Source: Flavobacteriaceae bacterium
Lineage (GTDB): Bacteria > Bacteroidota > Bacteroidia > Flavobacteriales > Flavobacteriaceae
DNA length: 49,703 nt
Direction: 5' to 3'
Assembly (NCBI GenBank): GCA_013373105.1
Contig: JABXIJ010000037.1
Coordinates: forward strand, 1 to 49,703
Under the pieces are notes generated by a model, which did not search any database, had not been told where the DNA came from, and saw only the letters and a list, made by a program, of their open reading frames with translations. This document shows positions 44,259 through 49,703 of the stretch, piece by piece. Both the position numbers and the translations under genes were made by a program. How positions within the stretch are numbered: the first letter of the stretch is position 1; every line of letters starts with the position of its first letter.

Positions 44259-45455
44259 ATACTCATAATATAAAAAGTCGTTATAAGGAAAACGTTGAAT
44301 ATGAATTTTCTTTACTTCTTCGTAAACCAAATCTTTAAAATCGTCTAAATTTTCTTTATTAATTGCAGAAATAAAAATAGATTCAACATCATTTTTGTTC
44401 ATCCAAGTTTTTTTCCAATCTTGTAATGTGTAATGTTCTTTAGTTTTTTCAGTTACTAAATCGTCTTCATCTATAGTTTCATGTTCAAATGCATCAATCT
44501 TATTAAAAACCATTACTGTAGGCTTATCATCAGATTTTATATCTGTTAAAATACTATTTACAGACGCAATATGATCTTCGAAATTTGGATGAGAAATATC
44601 TACAACATGTAGTAATAAATCTGCTTCACGAACTTCATCTAAGGTAGATTTAAAAGATTCTACCAATTGAGTTGGTAGTTTTCTAATAAACCCAACAGTG
44701 TCTGTCATTAAAAAAGGGATGTTTTTAATTACTACTTTTCTAACTGTTGTATCTAGAGTTGCAAAAAGTTTATTTTCAGCAAAAACATCACTTTTACTAA
44801 TAACGTTCATTAAAGTAGATTTCCCAACATTTGTATAACCTACTAAGGCTACTCTTACCATTTTACCACGGTTTTTACGCTGAACAGCCATTTGTTTATC
44901 AATGGTTTCTAAACGTTTTTTGAGTAGTGTAATTTTATCTCTTATTATACGTCTGTCAGTTTCTATTTCTGTTTCCCCTGGACCACGCATTCCAATACCA
45001 CCTTTTTGCTTGTCTAAGTGAGTCCAAAGTCTTGTTAAACGAGGTAATAAATATTCATGCTGTGCTAATTCAACTTGAGTTTTTGCTGAACTTGTTTGAG
45101 CTCTTTGAGCAAAAATATCTAAGATAAGGTTGGTTCTATCTAGTATTTTACAATCTAATATTTTTTCAATATTTCTTAATTGAGCAGGTGAAAGTTCATC
45201 GTCAAAAATAGCTGTACCTATGTCATGAGTTTTAATGTAATCTCTAACATCTTCAAGCTTACCAGAACCTAAAAATGTTTTAGGATTAGGCTTATCCATT
45301 TTTTGTACAAATCGTTTAACTGGAATTCCTCCTGCAGTTTGAGTAAGAAAATCTAATTCGTCTAAATATTCTTTAGATTTACTCTCATCTTGCAGCTGTG
45401 TAATTACACCAATTAAAACAGCTTTTTCAGAAATGGCTTCTTTTGCGTCTATCAT
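44247..45455 (-). CDS. hflX: Ribosome-associated GTPase HflX
   Basis: Splits or rescues stalled ribosomes under stress. 402 residues. The N-terminal HflX domain (about 1-180) includes AIFDDELSPAQLRNIE and the Gly-rich GGIGMRGPGETEIETDRR. The GTPase domain follows: G1 GYTNVGKS at 206-213, G3 TDTVGF, G4 NKID. The length fits the short bacterial form. A -7 element ends 7 nt before the ATG, predicting a nearly leaderless message. Confidence 0.95.
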   Translation of the reverse strand: MIDAKEAISEKAVLIGVITQLQDESKSKEYLDELDFLTQTAGGIPVKRFVQKMDKPNPKTFLGSGKLEDVRDYIKTHDIGTAIFDDELSPAQLRNIEKILDCKILDRTNLILDIFAQRAQTSSAKTQVELAQHEYLLPRLTRLWTHLDKQKGGIGMRGPGETEIETDRRIIRDKITLLKKRLETIDKQMAVQRKNRGKMVRVALVGYTNVGKSTLMNVISKSDVFAENKLFATLDTTVRKVVIKNIPFLMTDTVGFIRKLPTQLVESFKSTLDEVREADLLLHVVDISHPNFEDHIASVNSILTDIKSDDKPTVMVFNKIDAFEHETIDEDDLVTEKTKEHYTLQDWKKTWMNKNDVESIFISAINKENLDDFKDLVYEEVKKIHIQRFPYNDFLYYEYKEE

Positions 45456-45461
45456 AGGCTA

Positions 45462-45469
45462 CAAAAGTA
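45462..45469 (-). promoter_or_regulatory. Putative -7 promoter element (TACTTTTG), 6 nt before hflX
   Basis: Minus-strand exact TAnnTTTG match directly upstream of the hflX ATG at 45455. Confidence 0.45.
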
Positions 45470-45490
45470 CAAACAATTCTAAATTAATAA

Positions 45491-45522
45491 ACAAAAAAAA
45501 GCCTCAACAAATGTTGAGGCTT
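45491..45522 (-). terminator. Intrinsic terminator of the small exported protein gene
   Basis: AAGCCTCAAC (45499-45508) pairs with GTTGAGGCTT (45513-45522) around AAAT. The plus-strand A8 run at 45493-45500 becomes the minus-strand U-tract. Confidence 0.9.
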
Positions 45523-45559
45523 ATTAATTCAAATTCAAATAATTATACTTTATAAAGTT

Positions 45560-45901
45560 TTAAGCTTTAGTAAACTTTACTGGTAAAGTATATGCTTCTA
45601 ATTTTTTAATATTTTTTAATGATGTTTTCTTGTAGTTTAATTTAGTTTTAATGTAAGAAGCAATTTCTTGTTTATCGGTTTCTACAGATAACACTATAAT
45701 TTCTCCTTTGCTATTAATAATAAAATTAATTGTAGCATTAGCATTGCTATCAAGTTTGTTGTCATAACTACTTAGTAAAGATTTTATAGTTGTTTTTAAC
45801 TCTTTTTTTACTACTTCTTTTTTGTCTTCGTTATCGTTGTTTGAAAATGTAGTAAAAGTAGTAAATACTACTAAAATTGCTGTGATTGTTAACTTTTTCA
45901 T
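45560..45901 (-). CDS. Small exported protein, TonB-C-terminal-like fold possible
   Basis: A 113-residue protein with a signal peptide (KKLTITAILVVFTTFTTFS). The mature part has a Lys/Glu-rich helix, then a strand pattern NATINFIINSKGEIIVLSVE, a helix QEIASYIKTKLNYKK, and a final strand EAYTLPVKFTK. This order resembles a minimal TonB C-terminal domain without its membrane anchor and linker. That resemblance is weak and no function is claimed. Monocistronic, with its own -7 element and terminator. Confidence 0.75.
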   Translation of the reverse strand: MKKLTITAILVVFTTFTTFSNNDNEDKKEVVKKELKTTIKSLLSSYDNKLDSNANATINFIINSKGEIIVLSVETDKQEIASYIKTKLNYKKTSLKNIKKLEAYTLPVKFTKA

Positions 45902-45941
45902 GATTGTAATTTAATTGGGTTTATGTTTAAATTTTACAATT

Positions 45942-45949
45942 CAAAATTA
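45942..45949 (-). promoter_or_regulatory. Putative -7 promoter element (TAATTTTG) of the small exported protein gene
   Basis: Minus-strand exact TAnnTTTG match 40 nt upstream of the ATG at 45901. Confidence 0.5.
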
Positions 45950-46432
45950 CAACAGCCTTAGACTTAATTAATTTACCAAAACGTTATAAAAAGGTGTTTT
46001 TTTAGCAGTTTTTAAAGCAATATATAATTTAGTAACATTAAAATAAACTTGCTTTTTTTTGTTAATAATTGCCAATTTATTGATGAATTCTCAAAATAAA
46101 AATCAATTATCAGTTACAAATTCTTATTTAAAATAGTTAACTATAATAATTGTTCAAAAAGTAAGATTAATAGAATATTAAAAAACAGAAAAATGAGAAG
46201 GAAAATTTAAAATTTGAAAAGGTATTTTGCATAAAAAAACCTTAACAAAGGAGTTAAGGTTTTTTCATTAATTCAAATTCACACTTTTGAAACTTTTCTT
46301 TCTTATAACAAATCTTTAGTATTAATTCAATACAAAAATAATAAGACATAGCATCTATAAGGTTATTTGAAAGTTAACAAAAGGAAACTTTTAAGTTATT
46401 CATTTTTTTTACTTTTATAAAAAAAATCTCCC
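45950..46432. other. Long intergenic region with an orphan terminator
   Basis: About 480 nt, very A+T-rich, with no credible coding frame. Its only strong element is the hairpin at 46235-46265, which is not next to any gene end. A weaker long-loop repeat, AAAGCAA (46014-46020) with TTGCTTT (46049-46055) followed by T, was also noted. An unannotated small RNA is possible. Confidence 0.55.
46235..46265. terminator. Orphan bidirectional intrinsic terminator
   Basis: AAAAACCTTAAC (46235-46246) pairs with GTTAAGGTTTTT (46253-46264) around AAAGGA. U-tracts exist in both directions. The nearest gene ends are hundreds of nucleotides away, so the terminated RNA is unidentified. Confidence 0.8.
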
Positions 46433-47409
46433 ATGCTTAAGATTATTCTATATCCTAGAAGAACTAGAAAAATTACTACAATTGCCTTTTATAATGTAGA
46501 AAATTTATTTCATCCAGAAGATGATAAAAGGACCAATGACGGCGATTTCACACCAAATGGTATTCATAAATGGACTATAAAAAGGTATAGAAAAAAATAA
46601 AAAAGTTAAGTTCTGTTATAGCAAAACTAGGAATTAATAGATCTAAAACACCTCCTGTTGTTGTTGGTTTAGTAGAAGTTGAAAGCTCAAAAGTTGTTGA
46701 TGATCTTGTAAAATCACCATCATTAAAAAAATACAAATACAGTTTTGTACATCATAACTCACCAGATGAAAGAGGTATAGATGTTGCATTATTATACAAT
46801 AGCAAAAACTTTGAATATAAAGAGTCTACAACATATCCTGTAATACTTACAACTGATGAAGAAGAACGAGATTATACAAGAGATGTACTAAAAGTAACTG
46901 GTTATTTAAATGGAGAATTAACTCATGTTTTGGTAAACCATTGGCCATCTAGAAGAGAAGGAGCAGAGCTTACAGAACACAAAAGAATAACTGCTGCAAA
47001 AGTGGTAAGAAAAGTAGTAAACGATATTAAAAGCACTGAATAAAACCCAAGAATTATAATTATGGGAGATTTTAACGATGACCCAACAAGTATAAGTATT
47101 CACAAGTATTTGGTTCAAGATGATTTTTACAATCCAATGGAAAGTATTTTTGATAGTGAAAAAACAGGTTCGTTAAAATATAATGGAAAATGGAATTTAT
47201 TCGACCAAATTATATTTTCAAAAAACTTTTTAGAAAAAAACCATGATAGTTTTTCTTTTTATTATGCTGCTTTATTTAATAAAAAATTGATGAAGTTTTA
47301 TCGTGCAAAATTCAAAGGTAATCCTTTTAGAACCTATATTGGTAGATGGTACCAAGGAGGTTTTTCTGACCATTTTCCTGTATATGCATTTTTGAAAAAA
47401 GAAGCTTAG
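46433..47409 (+). pseudogene. Endonuclease/exonuclease/phosphatase family gene, broken by a frameshift and an in-frame stop
   Basis: One gene readable in two frames. From ATG 46433: RKITTIAFYNVENLFHPEDD to KWTIKRYRKK, then TAA. The A7 run at 46591-46597 lacks one A. The other frame continues IKKLSSVIAKLG, PPVVVGLVEVES, GIDVALLYNSKNF and HVLVNHWPSRREGAE. It stops at TAA 47041-47043, where relatives would have a sense codon (Lys AAA is likely). The frame then resumes with NPRIIIMGDFNDDPTS and ends SDHFPVYAFLKKEA. Catalytic NVENLF, NHWPSR, GDFNDDP and SDHFP motifs are all still visible, so decay is recent. A remaining ATG at 47062 could only give the last 115 residues. Intact length would be about 325. 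Confidence 0.9.
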
Positions 47410-47645
47410 CTATCTTTTATATTTTTAAAAGCTTCTTTGAGCTTTTCATCGTTTATAATATACTTTTTATACTTTCCATCTTTGTATCTGAAATAAATAA
47501 ATAGAGGCATAAATAAAAAAGATAAATATAAAACCCCTAAACCCATTACAATTTGAGCTTTTTCATGTTCTGTGTTAATTAAAAAAACACCAATTATCAT
47601 CCAAATTATAAAGATGATAAACATAATTTTTAACGCTAACTTCAT
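47406..47645 (-). CDS. Small two-helix membrane protein
   Basis: A 79-residue protein. Two hydrophobic helices (about residues 4-23 and 34-52) are separated by a charged loop NTEHEKAQ; the C-terminal 25 residues are Lys-rich and presumably cytoplasmic. No family recognised. Its end overlaps the broken nuclease gene by 4 nt on the other strand. A -7 element lies 4 nt before its ATG, which supports it as a real gene. Confidence 0.65.
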   Translation of the reverse strand: MKLALKIMFIIFIIWMIIGVFLINTEHEKAQIVMGLGVLYLSFLFMPLFIYFRYKDGKYKKYIINDEKLKEAFKNIKDS

Positions 47646-47649
47646 ATTG

Positions 47650-47657
47650 CAAAATTA
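47650..47657 (-). promoter_or_regulatory. Putative -7 promoter element (TAATTTTG), 4 nt before a small membrane-protein gene
   Basis: Minus-strand exact TAnnTTTG match just upstream of the ATG at 47645; predicts a leaderless mRNA. Confidence 0.45.
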
Positions 47658-47690
47658 CAAAAGTTCTATCTTTAATCTTAAATTTTTAAG

Positions 47691-48665
47691 ATGAAGTACA
47701 TTTACTTACTTTTGATTTGTAGCTTGTTTTATTCATGTCATTCAGATTGTAAAAATCAACAGATGAACTCAAAAACTGTAATTGCACACAGAGGAGCTTC
47801 TGGGTATTTGCCAGAACACACAATTGCGTCTAAAATTATGGCACATGCAATGAATGTCGATTTTATTGAGCAAGATTTGGTGTTGAGTAAAGATGATGTA
47901 CCAATTGTAATACATGATATTTATCTTGATGATGTAACTGATGTTGCCAAAAAATTTAAAGATAGAAAGAGGGTAGATGGCAGGTATTATGTTATAGATT
48001 TTACTTTAGATGAATTAAAAACACTTATAGTTACAGAGCGTTTTAATCCAAAAACAGGCAAACAAGTATACTCAAATAGATTTCCGATTTGGAAAGGTAA
48101 TTTTAAGCTCCATTCTTTGCAAGAAGAAATTGAGCTAATTCAGAGTTTAAATAAAACAACAGGCAAAAATATTGGTATTTATCCAGAGATAAAAAATCCA
48201 GCTTTTCATAACAATGAAGGAAAAGATATTTCGACAATTGTACTGAAAATCTTATCAGAAAATGGTTACAAGACCAAAAAAGATAGATGTATATTACAGT
48301 GTTTTGATACTAGAGAATTAGAAAGAATTCGAAAAGAACTACAATCAAATTTAACCTTGGTGCAGCTTATAGAGTCTGTAGAAGAAACCAAACAATTTAA
48401 ACATTTTGCTAATTATGCAGATGGTGTTGGACCTTGGTATAAGTTAATGTTGAGTGAAATTGTTGATGAAAAATTTACTTTTACTTCTTTGGTTAACGAT
48501 GCTCATAAATTAGGTTTGGTAGTTCATCCTTATACCTTTAGAGCAGATCAATTAGCTGAATTTGATTCTTTTGAACAGATGATGCAAGTTATTTTAATTG
48601 AAGGAAAAGCTGATGGTGGTTTTACAGATTTTCCAGATTTAATGGTAAATTTTTTAAAACATTAA
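47691..48665 (+). CDS. glpQ: Glycerophosphodiester phosphodiesterase, lipoprotein
   Basis: Hydrolyses glycerophosphodiesters (deacylated phospholipids) to glycerol-3-phosphate and an alcohol. 324 residues. Lipoprotein signal with lipobox LFYSC (Cys16) places it in the periplasm or outer membrane. The active-site strand IAHRGASGYLPEHT has the catalytic His and Arg, FIEQDLVLSKDDVPIVIHD supplies metal-binding Glu/Asp and the second His. IYPEIKNPAF carries another metal Glu, and DGGFTDFPDL ends the TIM barrel. The length fits periplasmic GlpQ. Stands alone on its strand; the ClC gene converges 5 nt beyond. Confidence 0.94.
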   Translation: MKYIYLLLICSLFYSCHSDCKNQQMNSKTVIAHRGASGYLPEHTIASKIMAHAMNVDFIEQDLVLSKDDVPIVIHDIYLDDVTDVAKKFKDRKRVDGRYYVIDFTLDELKTLIVTERFNPKTGKQVYSNRFPIWKGNFKLHSLQEEIELIQSLNKTTGKNIGIYPEIKNPAFHNNEGKDISTIVLKILSENGYKTKKDRCILQCFDTRELERIRKELQSNLTLVQLIESVEETKQFKHFANYADGVGPWYKLMLSEIVDEKFTFTSLVNDAHKLGLVVHPYTFRADQLAEFDSFEQMMQVILIEGKADGGFTDFPDLMVNFLKH

Positions 48666-48670
48666 AATTC

Positions 48671-49703
48671 TTAGGAAGTAACCTCAATTAATTTTTTTCT
48701 GTAGGCAGTCAGCAATTTAGACTTAGATATAAAACCAACATATTTACCATCTTTTACCACTGGTAAATTCCAAGCATCACTTGTTTTAAATTTATCCATA
48801 ATATTTGCTACAGAATCTTCATAAAAAATAATTTCTGGGGCAGCTTTCATTAAAGTTTCAATTGCAATAGAATTATACATTTCTGTATCAAACATAATAG
48901 AACGTATATCATCTAACAATACAATACCTAAAAACTGTTGTGTTTCTTTATGTATTACTGGAAATATATTTCTGGTAGATTTAGCTACAGCATTTTTTAA
49001 CATGTTACCTAACATCATTTCAGGATAAACAGGTTTAAAATTGGTTTCAATAATGGAGTCTATTTTCATCATCATTAACACATTTTTGTCTTTATTATGT
49101 GTAATAAGTTCTCCTCTTTTAGCTAGTTCTACTGTATAAATTGAGTTTGAAACAAAATATTTAGTAAAAGCATAACTTATTGCTGCTACTAACATTAAAG
49201 GCACAAATAAATCGTAACCACCAGTAATTTCAGCAATCAAAAAAATAGCAGTTAATGGAGCGTGTAAAACACCAGCCATTAATCCAGTCATACCAATTAA
49301 AGTAAAATTACTTTCTGAAACTTCGCCTCCTAAAGCATTAATTATTTTAGCAAATAAATTTCCTAAGGCAGATCCCATAAAAAGAGTAGGAATAAAAATT
49401 CCTCCTACACCACCAGCTGCAAATGTAGCTGTCATAGCAACTGCTTTAAAAAGCGCAATTAAGAATAAAAATCCAATAACAATCCAAATGTTATTGAAAT
49501 CAATATTATAGGGCAAATCTGATAGAGCAGCAGCTGTATTACCATTAAGTAAATTATTAATTAACCCATAACCTTCACCATATAAAGGTGGGATAAAATA
49601 AAGCAAAACACCAATAGTAACTCCTCCTAAAATTAATTTATGTTTAGGTTTTTTAATACGTTTAAAAAAGTTAGTGATTCTAAAATAAATTTTTGAAAAA
49701 TAA
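48671..49703 (-). CDS. ClC-family chloride channel/transporter with C-terminal CBS domains, 5'-partial
   Basis: C-terminal 340 or so residues of a voltage-gated-type ClC protein. The frame stays open to the window edge (IKKPKHKLILGGVTIGVLLY upstream of any internal start), so the first third lies outside. Visible: FPP-like loop IPPLYGEGYG, the ion-binding GGVGGIFIPTLFMGSALGNL, and the re-entrant helix region FTLIGMTGLMAGVLHAPLTAIFLIAEITGGYDLFVPLM. Two CBS domains follow in the last 130 residues (FPVIHKETQQFLGIVLLDDI and LPVVKDGKYVGFISKSKLL). Anion channel or H+/Cl- exchange cannot be distinguished from this part. Confidence 0.93.
   Translation of the reverse strand, partial: YFSKIYFRITNFFKRIKKPKHKLILGGVTIGVLLYFIPPLYGEGYGLINNLLNGNTAAALSDLPYNIDFNNIWIVIGFLFLIALFKAVAMTATFAAGGVGGIFIPTLFMGSALGNLFAKIINALGGEVSESNFTLIGMTGLMAGVLHAPLTAIFLIAEITGGYDLFVPLMLVAAISYAFTKYFVSNSIYTVELAKRGELITHNKDKNVLMMMKIDSIIETNFKPVYPEMMLGNMLKNAVAKSTRNIFPVIHKETQQFLGIVLLDDIRSIMFDTEMYNSIAIETLMKAAPEIIFYEDSVANIMDKFKTSDAWNLPVVKDGKYVGFISKSKLLTAYRKKLIEVTS

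Overview
The window is about 50 kb of low-GC chromosome from a member of the Bacteroidota, almost certainly the family Flavobacteriaceae (Polaribacter/Tenacibaculum-like; the genus cannot be fixed from the sequence alone). The evidence is the ATP-synthase operon that stops after atpG without atpD/atpC, many lineage-restricted lipoproteins and domain families (DUF4270, DUF4271, DUF4296, DUF2480, DUF3078), long-form PurF, few Shine-Dalgarno sequences, and repeated matches to the Bacteroidota -7 promoter element TAnnTTTG. Most of the window is ordinary core genome. No tRNA, rRNA, CRISPR array, insertion sequence or complete prophage was seen.

Layout. 1-4,975: atpB(partial)-atpE-atpF-atpH-atpA-atpG, with a perfect 16-bp hairpin between atpE and atpF, then a terminator. 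5,059-8,062: a family lipoprotein, a short-chain dehydrogenase and an AlbA_2/Schlafen-like protein. 8,082-12,286 (minus): DUF1501 plus a frameshifted DUF1800 partner, and an ALDH7-type aldehyde dehydrogenase. 12,394-18,517: isoaspartyl peptidase, LuxE-like acyl-activating enzyme, YHS protein, sterol-desaturase-like enzyme, tyrS, an NAD-dependent epimerase-like protein. 18,501-22,479: DPM1-like glycosyltransferase-pyrC-DUF4296 on the minus strand, diverging from DUF4271-hemD. 22,566-23,135: an unlabelled decayed gene. 23,132-26,725 (minus): panC, panD-flippase and radA. 26,824-31,071: GT5-like protein-DUF4270-glmS.

31,072-34,160 is the most accessory-looking part. It holds a putative membrane-spanning regulator (beta-propeller sensor, one membrane helix, cytoplasmic helix-rich domain) divergent from a membrane-anchored AsmA-like acidic protein, then intergenic DNA with a ParB-domain relic. 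34,163-36,882: a TonB-like protein, a short flavoprotein, marC, DUF3109. 36,931-41,145: a PfkB kinase and purF, divergent from sufE-sufT-like-DUF2480. 41,198-45,901: two tandem DUF3078 proteins, a CNNM/CorC-type transporter, hflX and a small exported protein. 46,433-47,409 is an endonuclease/exonuclease/phosphatase gene broken by a frameshift and an in-frame stop. The window ends with a glycerophosphodiesterase and a partial ClC channel with CBS domains.

The strongest unexplained signals are the intercistronic atp hairpin, the three broken genes (two clearly decayed, one with a single homopolymer lesion), the divergent sensor/AsmA-like pair, the ParB relic, an orphan terminator near 46,250, and a set of genes whose -7 element lies only 4-7 nt before the start codon, predicting leaderless or nearly leaderless mRNAs.
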